Shown here in pieces: positions 22,301 to 36,400 of a stretch of DNA of 64,000 bases. A program made the position numbers and the translations under genes. Source of the DNA: Penelope pileata (Eukaryota; Chordata; Aves; Galliformes; Cracidae); assembly GCA_013396635.1 (NCBI GenBank), contig WBMW01000797.1, positions 1,629,466-1,693,465 of the forward strand, written 5' to 3'. The notes beneath the pieces are model-generated. The model was given only the letters and a program-made list of their open reading frames with translations, was not told where the DNA came from and did no database searches. How positions within the stretch are numbered: position 1 is the stretch's first letter; each line of letters starts with the position of its first letter.

Positions 22301-25300
22301 TCCTTGGCTTCTTTTTAGCACTGAATGCTTCTTCCCCTCCCTGCGTTATGTGTTCCTAGCTCTGTCAGTGCTCTTGCATTCAGCCTGATCAATGTGCCAT
22401 GGGTGATGATCGTGCTCAGTGCCTCTGCGATCTCAGCTCTGCAGTGCACAGGCACCTCCATTGAGTTGGTTTAAGAGCCTCATTCAATTTCCACTGAAGT
22501 CCTACTGACTTTAATGGGGATTGTATGGGGCCCCTGAGTATATGCCAAGTTTGATTTTTATGTTAATTCTTTGCGATCTAGACTAAAGCAGAAGGAAACA
22601 AATCATAATTCATCAATATCATCATTGCTATTTAATTTACAGTAGCATCTAGAGGCACTGATTATAAGATTAGGACTCCGGGGCGGTACGCCCTGATATT
22701 GTGGCACTTCCTTGTGGTGAGGCAGAGGGGGAAATCTGCGAAGCAGAGCTCGAACGTCTGAGTTAGGCCAAGGCTGAGAGCTGCATCATCCTTCAGGGCT
22801 GGCCTGGGGATAACTCGTGCTGCTCACAGCCAAACCAGCTCCATGTCCTTTGAACCACGCTGCTTGTCAGCAGACCCACGTGCAATCCAAAAAGAGGGGC
22901 AGATTGCACTGTTCTTCAAGTTACTCCTAATTTGTCACTGTTGTGCACATCTGAGAATTAACAGCCTTTTGGGCCATCTTTTTTTCCTGTATCTACTGTT
23001 TTGTATGTGTATTTTACGGATGAGAGTGGCTTCTTTGTTTGTTCTCGTTGGCTTATCCCTTCAATCTTAGCCAGAAAATTGAAGTCCTGCAGCTCTTTGT
23101 AGGTGCCAATGTGTAGATCTAATGATAAATTTGGAATTCTGGTCTGCCTTTCCCTTTGGCTTGGAGATGCATGAGTAAACATATATATTATGCATCTGTG
23201 TGTAACAACAGTCATCTTGAAATACTAAGAGAGGGAAAACTTAACACTTTAAAGCCTGTTCTTGTTTCTTTGTTTGTTTTTAAAGACAAACTGCAATGCA
23301 ACACATGTATCTTGTTGTGTAATCAGCAGCCAAACAGTTGCTTTGACCCAGTTGTGTTTGCACTTGTCTCTGCTGGTTTTGTCTGACTAGCTTGGATTCA
23401 GCAGCCCTGCTGCTTTTCCCCAGATTCCCCTCTCTGCTTTATTGCAAGGTTGATTGATAGACAGGGCTATGCAGAACACAATGAATATTGCTGTAAACGC
23501 CGTCCTAGCAATAACATTTGAGCCAAAATACTCCATAAAACCTGAAGTGTATATTGGTTTGAATGAAGCAGCGTGCAAAATGCCATACTGACGTGCACAG
23601 GTACACACACGTTCTCAGTGTACGGAGAGGTAGTGGGACTGTTCTCATTTAACCTTCAAAAGAAAGGGAATTAATATTTTGAGCTACACGTTCTGTTGTT
23701 TTTTGTTGTTTGTTTTTGTTTTTTGACTGGATGTAACAGATAATACAGGACTCTCCCACGTGAGTTCAGAATATTTGCTGACCCCGCATGCTATTACCGA
23801 CTGCAGTAAGGCAATAGGAAAGCTTCTACTATAATTTCATTTGGAAGATGTGATTTAAAGCATCATCAGAAGGTACAGAAGTGACCATAAGCAGCATGCA
23901 CTGACGGGGTAAATACCTCTGGAGGGAATGTTTAAATCCTAAATGATTGACCTGACTGTGGACGGTCAGATCTCTGTCTCCTTTGTTAAACAGGTTTTTA
24001 CCTTGTTAACCTTGGCATGGTACTGAGCCCAAACCAATAAGCTCTTTGAAAGACTGGGTTTATTAGCTCAAGGTTTTTGTTGTCCTAACACGATTACATG
24101 ACTTTTAGTTCAGGGCTGGCACACATCTGACCTGTGTAAGAGTTTAGCTTGGAAAAGGCTGTTAACATCTCTTTGTGGCCTTTAAGAAATTAGTAGAGGA
24201 TGTTGTTCCTCATTTTTGTTGGCCACACAAGAAGCGTTTAGGCTTTCACAAGTGGTGAACTTTCAGGTCCCTGCTGCTGGCATTTTGTGCTGCACCGGAT
24301 GCAGTAAATGCTTTGGAAATCCTACAAAGGTATGAGAGTGATAGGAATATCCAGCTTTTGGATTCCTGTCAAGCTCTCATTTGAGCTGAGCACTGAGCTA
24401 ATTGACCCTGCCTGCCTGAGATGTTCAGCAAATCCCTGGAGCTCCTCTGGGCTTGGAGCTGTCCAGGCTCCAACATAAGTACCAGTTTGGAAGATACATG
24501 TCTTGGATTTAGTTGCCTGAGTTCTGCCTGTGTTTTTCTTACTGCCTCTGCTACCTCTGAAATTAGAGTGCAAAAATACGTGATGCGTTTTGCCCCCATT
24601 CTTCGTTTGTTATTAATGGGCCAAAGTCCTTGCTGTGTTCTTGATGTGAATGCAGAAATGCCATCAAGTAGGCAGTCAGCAGTAAGAAACATCATGGGAA
24701 AGAGCTGACCATAGTGAATGATTTGTCACCCGTTCTCGGCCATTTCTTCAAATCCAAGAAAGAGAATAGGTGACACTGTGAAGATCCTCAGACTTTTTCA
24801 GGCAACAGATAGGAGTGACTTCCATTCATAGTCTCTTTCTTAAATGACCCTATTCCTAATACTTTCAGCACTCCTTGAAATGGTTCAGAGCTACAGAAGG
24901 AGGCTGTGAAAGGAGAGTATTCACCTGCAACAAAAAGTACTGAGGATGCTCTGGTGTTGCTTTAAAAGCACAAACTCTCAGTTTAAACCAAAACTGAGCA
25001 AAAAAATCCAATTTATGCTACCTAATCATGTGCAATCTGTAAATCCACAAATAACTAAGTCACCAAACCAGCAAACAAATCCTATGATACTCCAGCAAAC
25101 AGATTAAAAAGAGGATGTTCTATCACAAGCACTCGTATATTTGTCTGTTACTGCAAAAATAGCAAGAGAGACACGTAGTGAGCTAGGCTTGTCTGCTACA
25201 TCTCTGTAAACCTGGATTAATTTTTCCTGTGACAAGCATGGAATCACCAGAGATTAACCACGACGACAGTGAGAGGTGAATCTAACACATCATTTTGCTT

Positions 25301-26443
25301 TCCGACACAGAAATTCTTCCACAGGGAAGAAGGATGTCTCAAGCTTTCCAGAGGCTCTTCCACACTCGCTAAGAACACTTTGTTCCTTCTTGGGGTCAGA
25401 GCATGTGTTCAGGCACATGCTTCATTTTCAGTCCATCCTTAAGTGCTGTTGACTTCAAAGTTTTCTCCTCAATGTGGATGACTTCCACAAGTGGGGCCTG
25501 AGGCAGTCTTGGAGTGACCAGAAGTTCTTCAGGTCTCTTAGTTTTGCGCTCTGTGGTTTAGTGGCTGAAGAAGCTGATTCACCAGGCGCTTGCTTTGAAC
25601 TGCTTGTGGTGTGACACAGGATTTGTTAGGTGCTCTCATGAGATCTAGCAAAGAACAAATGGAATGAGAGCTGCCAAGTCTCTCTCAAGGTTTGTGTACT
25701 TGCTTTTTGTTAACTCTTACGTTTCAGGCCTCAGTCGCATCTGGCAAATTTAATATATTCTTGTGTTGAATGCTTTATTTTCCCTTTTCTCTAAGAGGAT
25801 TCCTCCCATTTCAGAGATTGGTAAAGAAAAGCAGAAATGTTGCCTGCTCTCTTTGAAGTCGGTGAGAGCTTCTCTCTCTGAGATGACTGCTTCCCAGACA
25901 CTTGATAAGCTCGAGATTGCTGGCTGCTTCGTGTAAATGTGTGTACAGGGCGAGTTTAATGAGGGTGTTGCAAGCCCAAGAATCCAGAACGACTCATAGT
26001 AATGTTCAGACAAGTTAAAATTTTATGGCTCAGTTCTTAAGATGTTGCCACGACTCTTTCAGCCCAGGCTGTTGAATAGTTACAGCAGATGCTTAGTTTT
26101 TCATTTAAAACAAACTCGTAAAATGTTTCTAGTCCTCGTTGGAAGGCAAGCCCAAAATGTTCAATAATAGGAAGAACTCCAAGTTGCAATTTGAAAATAT
26201 CATGATCTGGGGAAAATGTCAGAACTCTTCTGTGATGTTTCATGGTTTTTTAATGCTTTAGACTTCTTGATCTCGTTTGTTCCAGCTACATGGGAGCTGG
26301 ATAATGACGGTGCTTATTTAGACCCATTAAAAAATCAGTTGCTGAAGCAGGATCCTTTTTAGCTCAGCAGCTCCAAATACCTTTACAGATAGGAATTTAA
26401 AAGGAGGTAGTTAAGGATGTTAATTTTAGGGTTTTTTTTTTTT

Positions 26444-26468
26444 NNNNNNNNNNNNNNNNNNNNNNNNN
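26444..26468. other. Short assembly gap (25 N)
   Basis: 25 undetermined bases directly follow a T13 run (26431-26443). The next two bases are also T, so the gap probably represents an unresolved poly(T) tract whose true length is unknown. Confidence 0.9.
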
Positions 26469-26499
26469 TTTTGGTGCGTCTGAGAACATGGAGAAGTTC

Positions 26500-27430
26500 T
26501 AAAAATCTGAGAGAATGTGGGTATTCAAAAGGGTAGGGAAAGCATCCAGTTATTTATAGGCCTGTCAATCTGACATTGATCGAGGTAGAGCAGGACATGG
26601 AGCCCCAGACTTGCTTAATAAAGAAATAAATGAGAACTAATGCCGAGCAATATGGGCTGATGTAATAGATTTTGTCAACTAATTGAAATGTTATTTATGA
26701 AGCTACAAATTTGCTTGATAAAGACAGGAATATTGATGTAGTGTACGTGGATGTCAGTGAAGTATTTGGCATGCCAGTACACGACACTATGATTAAGGAA
26801 CAAGAATCATGCACAATTAACATGGTACACAATTAGTGGAGTAAAAACTGCCTTTCACAACATGGTTGTTAGTGGTTTTATCACTTTTACACAGACAGCA
26901 CAGGGATCGGCCTCATGCTGTTTGCTGTTCTGCTGGTGACTTGGGTGGGAACATGCATTGCTCACTGGCCAGTGAACAGCTGATGTGGCTGGAGAAGTGA
27001 GAAATGAGCAGATCACTGAAACAACCCGATCTGATCAACCAGGAGGCATGGTGGCATAAGTGAGTGTGCCTCTCATGTGGCCAGAGCCAAAAAACAAAGA
27101 TGGAAAAATGAGAGGATTGAGGTGGGGAAAACCTCTGGAAGCAAGCGGTGATGCTGGAAAGGAAGCTGGAACCTTGGCAGTTAAGGGGCTCGTTGGGAGA
27201 TTTCCAGCAAGAAAGCCTTGCCAGGAAAGCCTTGATGCTCTTAGGTTTGTCAGGAGGAAGGAAAAGGATGTGCAGGGCACCATCTGTAAGTATCTCTGTG
27301 GGGAACAGAAGTGAGCGGAAAAAGGGTTCTTTATTCTGACAGGCAAGGGTCTAACAAGACGTCAGGCTGGAAATGGAAGTTAGACATTTGTAAATTTGTC
27401 AGTGAAGGCAATAGCACATAGATGTAAGCA
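26500..27430 (+). mobile_element. Ancient, degraded CR1-type LINE fragments
   Basis: Two parts look like an old CR1 reverse-transcriptase region. At 26735-26797 a frame reads DVVYVDVSEVFGMPVHDTM, close to the CR1 palm motif DVVYLDFSKAFDTVPHDIL but with the second conserved Asp replaced by Gly. Upstream, about 26552-26575, the bases TATAGGCCTGTCAATCTGAC match the CR1 NYRPVSLT segment. Downstream, TTCTGACAGGCAAGGGTCTA and following bases (27333-27400) resemble the C-terminal part of ORF2 in old amniote CR1 copies. Stops and indels break it throughout, so it is inert. The boundaries are approximate and the middle may contain other sequence. Confidence 0.65.
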
Positions 27431-30400
27431 ATTAAAAGTTGTGTCGGGTTCTCTGTCACTTAAGTTTTCACAATTGCACATTTAGATTGCTCTGTTCAAA
27501 CGCGGAAGGGTTTGAAAGTCCCAGGGCCTTTCTCATGGGGAAGATCGCAGCAGATGCACATCAGCCCCTTAATTCTTGGTGCTGTGGATTGGTTTGCACA
27601 CAAAGTAGGCTGAGATGGCATTCAGCAAGATCCCTACGTTAAGAAATGTAAAAGGGAATTGATGATGTGAATATGTTTATTCATTTAAAAATCCACAGCA
27701 GTTTTTCATCTCTGCCCTCTCCCATCTAATTGTGTACATTTACATATGCAGGTAGTGGAAGAAATGTGGGCTTCAGTAGTGAACTGAAAACCTCATGCAT
27801 AATGCCCTGCTAATTGCTCTGTGTTTAAAAATAGGCCTCACTGCAGTGCGTTTCACCCCAAGACTGCTTCGTGTTGTCTGGTGCTGGATGATACCAGCAG
27901 CTGTTGCTCTTCTCCCAGGCACAGATGGGCACCATTCTGGAGGCTCTGAGGGTCCAGCCGGGATCCTTCTCCTTTCCATTTCTCCTGACACAAGGGGACA
28001 GAGCAGAGAGGAGGATTGCGCTCACAGAGCTCTCAAGTTGAAACGTGTATTGATCACGATTAAACAGCGTTTGATTTTATCTGTAATTGCAAAGAGCCGC
28101 CCCAGCTTTGGTGTATCAGTGTATGTGGTGGGGTTGGGAGGTGGGAGAGAAGGTGCGGGGTAGGCTGTGATTAATTGCTGTGGCTCACACTTGTCTTCCA
28201 CTAGGCTCAGAGACATCTTCATCTTTGTTATAACAGAGCCATGATAAACAAATAGCTTTTCCTTTTGTACTGCGCCTGAGATTTTCATCAAAGGAGGAGA
28301 GAGCCCGTTCTGTGAATCACAAGGCCAGTGCAGGACAAGTCTATGCTGTAACTCATTTAGACAAATGTTGACGTAAATTGATGGACTCGGATTTGTTTAG
28401 ATTCGTGGCCTTTTGAAAAATGAGTTGTCCCGTGTGTACAATTTTTCAATCTGTTTACATCTAATTAGCTGTTCAGATTGGCTAAAATTAAGCGATGTCA
28501 CTTGTAATGCATTCAGAGGTGAAGATATGATAAAATAGGCTCTTTTATAATCTCCTTGGTGAGCGGCTCGGAGCACCGGCATCGCGTGAACTGAGGGCAT
28601 GTGGAAGATCAATCTGTAATGTGGATCAAATATAATCAAGCTGCAATCTCACAAATATAGAGGATGGCGAATAGCATTTCTCGTGTAATGATTCAGAGAA
28701 GGAGCAAGTTTTTCCATCATCCCTTTGCATCTCGTCAGTGGATTTGCTGTGCTGGCTGGGGCATTTTGCTGGGTGGCTGCCTCTGGACATTGGCATCTTT
28801 ACCTGTTTCTCTATTGATTCCTGCACGCTAGAAATTCCTCCCTGGAGACAAGTCATTTGAACAGCTTGAAATCTAAAAACTGACTGCTGCAATGTCAGGT
28901 TTCTAATTCTGCAGCTCAGCTGACAGCTCTGGAAAGTCCCTATCAAAGGCAGAAATAAACCGCTCTTCAGCAGACTTTGTTCAGCCACCGTATGGCCCCA
29001 ATTCTGTCTTACTGCTCCAAAGCCCTACAGGCTTTCACGTGCTTCTGTCCACGGATTCTGCTATTAATATGTGAGCTCCTTGACAATTAAGCTGTGCTGA
29101 TTGTTGCATCGCTGCTTTTAGGCTGTGACCAGAAAGCAGCAGCACCCTTTTTACAGCAGGAGCTGTTTAGCTAGAATGCTTAGTCATGGATACATGTTGA
29201 AGGAGATTTTGGCGCAGGGGTTTTCAAATATTTTTAAAAATATTTGTTAGTCTTTTCTTCCTTCCTTGGCTCTCAGGAAGCCTCTCCTTGGCGTCCCCTC
29301 TCTCCTGTGTCCTGATGTCCCAGCATCAGTGGTTACGCACCGGGGTGTTGGTGCTGGGATTGAAACCTTGTCTCAGTGGGACCAGGCCTCACTTGGTGGC
29401 TCAGCAGTGCAGGGACAGGGTCTTGCTGTTCACTCGTAGCAGAAGGGGATATTTGAAAGCCATTTGAAGGATTGCCCTTTGCAGGCAGTGCTGGAGGTGC
29501 TCAGCAGGTGCTGTGGTGAGGGTGGGAGCTCCTCAGTGGTGTGGTGCAGGAGCTGGGCTGGGAGCTCCTCAGCCTGCACAATGGGGTGGGAAGGCAGCTG
29601 CTGCCATGCCCTGTGCCCCTGGCAGCAAAACACGCAGCGGGTTTCCCAAAAGGATTCAGGGATCAGCCAGCTACAGGGTCAAGCCACGAGGCTGAGGCCT
29701 GCCCCGCTCCATGCCTGCTGTCAGGGCTCTCTGGTTTCCCCCTGGGGTCTCTGCCCTCCTGGTCGCTGTGCTGCGGCAGTGGTGGCCCGGCTGGCTGGCA
29801 GTGCCCGGCAGGGCTCCCTCGTGTCAGCAGGGGGAGCTCACAACTTGCCTGTGCTGTGGGTCTGCAAACACACTGGGGTAATCTTTGGTTTTCGTTACCC
29901 CTCGCATGCTGTGCTCCACTAGGCTGTGTTGTATGAGGTAGATCACATTTGAGGCCCTCCGTCTCAGCACTTCAGCGTTCTGCTCTAGGGGAGGGTACCA
30001 AAGGCCTGTAGGCAGCAGCGAAAATGTTACTGGCAAAATGAGAGTGTTTGACACAGAGAAGCCTTTCCAGCCGGCAGAAGTACCTCTGTACCCGACCCAT
30101 TAGTGTTCCATATGGCAAGGGCTAGAGAGCTGCAGCTCCTCTGCTGTAAGGCACTCTTCTCTGGATGTCTTTATCTGGATGACAGATAGGTGCTTTGGGG
30201 CTGAAATTTCCCATGTATGGTTCAGGAGGATTGTCTTGGATTTTTTTTCTGTTTGAAAACAAGACCATGAGCAATTTTTGAGTTCGCTATAGCACATAAG
30301 AAGTGAAAGGTTTTGTATTTAAGACATTTGCTCTTGTTACTTGTAATCAACTGTTTTAACAGGCGATGTTTAGTACTGGGCAGTCTTCAACAGGATTTTT

Positions 30401-33400
30401 CAACATTTTCTTTGTGCCTGCCCACCTACCCTCCACTTCAGGTTTAAATACCTCCTTTCTGTCTCATCTGCTGTACTACAGCGTCTGTTGGTTAAAAGAG
30501 ATGCTGTTGGTTTTGCTGGGTGGTCAGGCAGTCCTGTTCAGCTAAGTCTCTTATAGAGGTCAGCTAGATTGAGAATTATCTACATTTTGGCTCAAGCTAG
30601 TGCTAGGGCAGACAAAAAACAAATACCCTTAATATAGAAGTAATGCTGAGAAAATCTATCAGCAATGTAAACATTAGTAAGAATATATGAAGTCATTTTC
30701 TAGAACAGTACAGTTATTTAAAAGCAATTACAAACACAGAACACGAGGGTTCAGAATTGAGAAACAAATGGGAAGAAACATGGACACACAGTAGCATGGA
30801 AACACCATCATCCTTTATCAGTAGAACTTCCTGCCTTGTTCCTTTTTAACCTAATTCATAGGAAGCAGAGACCTTGCTTTATCTTAAAAAGAAGCTTAAC
30901 TGCTTCTAGGGGCAGGAAAAATGGTAGTACAAAAAAAGTATCATTAAACATGAAAACTTTTCAGAACTCTCTTTTTAGAGGAGATTGCTTGTGCAATTCG
31001 TGTAATTAGGAATATGCACCTTCATTTGTCTTGGGCAGCACACAGTGATGAGGCATATAAGCTGCATTTTCTCCCTTCTCTTAAAAGTGCTGTGACTTGA
31101 AGATTAGGATCACAGAAAGTCATCTCTGCTGTTCCTGTGTTCAATGGCATTGAAGCACAAACTGATCTGTGCTGTTAATTTGAAGGGATGCGGAGGGAAC
31201 ACAAAAGCCTCCGCGGCCTCCGCTCTGACAGCAGGTGAGCAGCATGGTGTGCTGTCAGCTTGCACAACTTGCTAAGGTCAGGTTAAATTAGAGCCCAGCA
31301 ACTTGGACAGTGGTGGAAGCTGCTAACACACATGATACAAGTGTCACTGCAAATTCTGCCCTGAAATTAAGGGCACGGAGAAGTAATTTTGTCATGTCAC
31401 TTGTCAAATGTCAGCCTCTCAGAGAGGGGCAGGTAGTGAAAATTCTCCTTGTTTTTTTAGGATTTAGTGTCATTTTTGGTGTCATTTGCAAGGGCTTGGA
31501 CAGGTTCAATTTGATGCCTGAGCTGAACTTACAAACATGCTGGAAGTCCCAGGAGCCCTCATTTCAGTTATCTTCCATGAGAAAAGAAACTTGTGAAGAG
31601 GGTGCTGTCGTCTCATGAAGACAAAGATGAGCATGTGTAGATGTAAAGAAGGGGGGGAGAAGACATCACCAGCCACCCTGGTCCAGGGAGCAGCCTTTGG
31701 GAACACTGCTTGTAAATGTGCATTGGGTGCACCTAAGATTTACATATTATAATATATATCTGTTATATATGTATTTGTAACAATCCTCTGGTAACTTGAG
31801 CTTCCTCAAAGGGAGCAACAAAGATTCCTCTCTGCAGCAAGGGCAAAATTTGTGCTTTTTAAAAGCTCCCGTTGAAATTGCCACTTCACCATACAGTTTA
31901 GAGGCATTGCAGCGGATTAACTGGAGTGCTCCAGAGGTGCTCTTCAGTTGTCGTCCTGCAAGTGACAATGTCAATTGAGAAGAATGTAGGTAAGATGCAA
32001 ATGAGCTGAAGAGAGTGAAAACGTGGCTTTCTCCTTTTGTCTTGTCTTTCATAAGTGCAAGATATAATTTCTGATCTTTGAAACCTACTCATGAATGAAG
32101 GCATGTCAGTGTGTGCTCCAAAATATTTGGCTACTGGTGTCTCCGATGCAGAGCGCATTCTGTACCTGCAAAGCTGTGCCTCTGCTTTCATGCTCAGAAT
32201 AGCAATACTCTAAAAAATTCAAGCTTTCTAGCCAGCCACAGTATCCTTGTGACGAAAAGAAGAGAAAGGTCAGTGAAGCTTGTCCTTGATGAGAAGCAAT
32301 CCCAACTGATACTCAGAAAACTGAAATGGTAAACCAGGCTGTGCTCACGTGTGGCAAACAATCAGCTCTTTTCAGCTGCTCTGGACAATTCTTTTCAACT
32401 AGATCTAGCCTTCAACTTAGCTTAATTGAGATGCTGGCCTTGCTAATGAATTTGTATGAGTTTTCCAGCCCTGGCAGTTTTCACTTTAATGCACTCAGTA
32501 TATTGTATTAAAAATGTATATCACAACTGAAGCAGTTTTGTAGAACAAGCTTTAATGCAGCATCTGCTTATTTGCGCCTTGGGGATGCGAGACACCAGCA
32601 AACTGCTTACTGCTTGAGGAATCGGCACGGCACCACATGCCTTGCTCCGGTGCGAGGAGCCAGGGCAGTGCCTTAATCTGGCTGCAGATCAAATTGTTGT
32701 GTTGATAATTAGAAGACAATAAGCCTGCATGCAATTGAACCAGGATGTTTTAAAATCAGGTAGTAATTCTCCTTAATGCTGACTGGAAGGAAGCCATGTC
32801 AGGAGGTAACCAGAATGCATTATTGTTTGTCATTATAAAAAGGTCCATTTCAATAGCTCTCTGTCACCTAGGGCTGTTTAACCTTTTGTAGGTATGAGCA
32901 TTACAAGGGAGCCTAATGCATATTGTGTGTGCACTTCTGTACATAAATGCGTGCGCGCAGTTTTTATGTTGCTCTGTGAATATTCATGATGAATCAGACC
33001 AGGGTCACTGTATTTCCAAGTCATGTCACTGGTGATAGCCAGGAGCAGCTGTTTCCTAAGAAGGTGAAAGAAACTCCATCCTTGAACTACCCTAGTGAGA
33101 GATCTTTTGTTAATACCTCCTGGCAAATCCTTGGCTCATGCATCAAGGTGGGAGCCTGAAAGGGAGCATGGATGTTCACGTATCAGAGAAGAAAATGTGT
33201 TTGTGTGTGAGAGTTGGCTGTGAATAGACGTAAATTCTGGGGTCTGGCAATGTGATCATGAGCTTATTAGTGATCCCTTTGCCAACATGAAACGTGTTTC
33301 TCCCCTAGTTTCCCTAAACGTCCTCTTTTCCTGGGATTCTGAAGGCTGGACGCGAGCTGTCAGCTCACGCAGCACCCTTCTCTATGCTGGTCCTTGTTCT

Positions 33401-36400
33401 GTTTGCCTCTGTCCTCCCCTTTCAGATTCAGTTCTCTCCTAGAAGAGATGTGGCCTTTCAGGGAAGTGCTTCCACACTTGAAAATGTTCTCCTTCCCAGC
33501 ATTTTGACTTGCCCATTTCCCCCATGTGCTTTTTGTACGCTATTTTATATGCTAATGGGCCGTTATTAGTTTTATTTATAAGGAGCAGTGTTACTAGTTG
33601 TTGGGTGATTGACTGCAGTGCTTTCCCATAACTTGACATAACTGGCTGCAGCACGCTGTATTTTTTAATAACGCTTCCTTCAAAACAGATGAACTCATAT
33701 GCTCTCATTGATCGTAACTAAAAGGAAGAAACTCAGGCAGCATTTAAAAGCTTACAGATATCATAAGCCTATGAGCTCTCTCTTGGCCTGATCAGGAGCC
33801 TTATGGTGGGTTTAATTTGGAAATCATGATTTGGGTAAAACTGGGGCAGAGCTGGATCTCAGATGCTCCTGGCTGACTTGAGCAGCGTGAGCCTCTCGGT
33901 GCCTGCGCAGCTCTGATGGCAGATGTGCTGCTTGTTTACAGAGAGACTGAATTGGGAGCTCAGATCTACACCTAATTTTGGGCTGCCGCAAAGGACGATT
34001 TAAAAAAATAGTTGCTTTTAGATGTCACGGTGAAACCCAAGAACAAGAAACAAATCGACGTTCCCTGATTGGAGGCAGCAGCATGCCAAACTGCTGCTGA
34101 TGGGACGTGGTGTGGTAGAGGGAGGGCTGCACTGCTGCCACTTGGGTAGGGGTAGCCCAATTGTCACAGCTTGCTGAAGCATGGGTTTTGTTAGCTCTAG
34201 CAAGGGCTTCCTCATGCCCCACAGCTACGTATTTTGGCCATTGAACCCTGCCATTGCAGGTCATGGGTGCTGCAGGCACTTTGGCATCACACAGGGAGTG
34301 GGATAGGGGATGCATCCTGCAGAGCTGAGCCTCCCACGGCTCGTGATGCCAAAGTGATGGGAAGGAGGAAGAGGCCCATTGACCTGTCTCTTGCTCTCAG
34401 CTCCAGGTGGTGGTAGTGGTGTGGGAAGGGTGCTTGTGGAAAATGTTGCTTCCCTGGAGTTGATAGAGTTTGCTACGCTAACATAAGTCGGTAAAAACAC
34501 TTGCTAAAACTGAAGTGCTACTGTGCTTTCACATATACAGAAGAGGTTTTGAATGTCCTTCATTCCCTCCCAGCTGTAGTGCTGTGGGTGTAGGCTCATA
34601 AACAGCACCTGTGGCATTGGCTGGAGGTTTAACACTTCCACAGCTGCGCTTCTAGGAGAGAGCCTGGTCCTGTAGCTCTTGGGGAAATCTGACATCCAGC
34701 CAGCTTGTCCTTGCTTATGTTAGTTTGTCTGCCTCGCCTCTGGGGTTTTTCAGCACTTAACGTTTACCCTAATTGTGTAATAGTGAAAAAGGGAGTACAG
34801 GAGGTCTGAAACTGGCACCCCTAAAGTCTGGTGCCGCAGGAAATGCCTTTGTTTCTAAACTGTGCGCCTCTGAGTGTTATTCAAGTGCTTACAGACCATG
34901 TAGTCAAGTGTTTACACAACAAGTGAATTCCTGAAAACATGCTAAATGCTTCTCATCTTAATGTTTTGGAAAAAGTTGTCAGGTAGCTGTGTCGGGTTCA
35001 CTGGCTTGTACTGTTCCATAACAGGTCACAGTTTTCAAGAACTGCACTCAGTGTTTTCTGCAAAGCCATTAAATGCCTTTATACCTTTTCCTGCTTGGTT
35101 CTTGTATGGAAGCTCTCCACCTCCCTTTACCAACGTGGTTCTTTAATGAAATATAAAGATCAGAGTACACTACGGGTATTGTTTTGGCCATTAACAGGAG
35201 AGAAGAGCTGTGCTGCTGTGTCAGTGCTTGTATATGCAGCACATAATATATTAACAGAATATACAGTATCAAAGATTGGGTTGCTTACATTTTAAAAAAT
35301 ATCAAATTGACTGATCCAGTCATTTTTAAGCCTACAGAAAGACGAATTGTTCTTTTTTATTTAAGGCCTGCAGTAGGCACAGCCTGTGTAAACCTGAATT
35401 ATTAAAATTGACGATTGCAATGATGCTTTAAAATCCAAAGGAAAAGGCTGTGATGATTGAAAAGCCAAGGAGATCATCAGTAGTCAAGGGCAGACGGGGA
35501 TGGATCCTAAAGGGATTCCAGCTTACAGAGAAGAAATGATACACCAGGAAGTAACAAATGGAATTAATTGGTTCTTCAAGTAGAACAGTTACAGGAGGAA
35601 GGAAGATTATACATATGCATTGTTATTTAAATAATGTGAATGAATAGAGGATTCCAGACCCGTGGGCAACCCACGAGCAGTACTGTGAGACATCCTGAGC
35701 TGCTGAAATGAATCCCCATTACAAGCGGGCAAGGAAGAGGAGAATAAAGTACAACGGCTCCACTTGAACTTCATTTCATTTTGTTAGGACATTAGACCTT
35801 TCAGTTATAAAACCACATTTTCTCAATGCAGAAGAGTTCCATTTGTTTTTCATTTGTTTGCTTATTTGAGGGTTGCAGCTTGCTCTGAAATAAGCAGATT
35901 CCGAGGTGGAATTCTGCAAGTCTGACATTTAGATGGCAGTTTGGGTTATATGCAATTTTCTTCTTCAGTTCTTTTGGGAGTATTTTAGAGCCTTGTTATG
36001 CAGTGACTGTACTATGGACTCGAGTCGGCTGTGTGGCGTGGGCCGCGTGCTTTCTTGTGCCTGGTCCCTGACTCTGTGCCAGAGTTGTGTGTGGACAGTT
36101 TGTAAGATCTGAGAGATAATTGTTAGCGACTTGTCTTTGTGCTCATTAAACATGAAGGTGTCAGATAAACATACTGTTCTAATCATGAGTCAGAAAGTCT
36201 TCAGCGAATTTTAAGTCAGAAACTCCTTATAGCAGCTGTACTATTTCCATTACAGGAAATCCCTGTAGCATCTTCCACACGGACTCTTTCTCCTTAAAGC
36301 AGAACCTAACGGTTCCCTTTTGCTTTTCGCAGCCCTAGTAATTAGCAGGGATAAAAATGTTCAAAATTTCACCTAGCCTTTCTGCTGGAGTGCAGATGTG

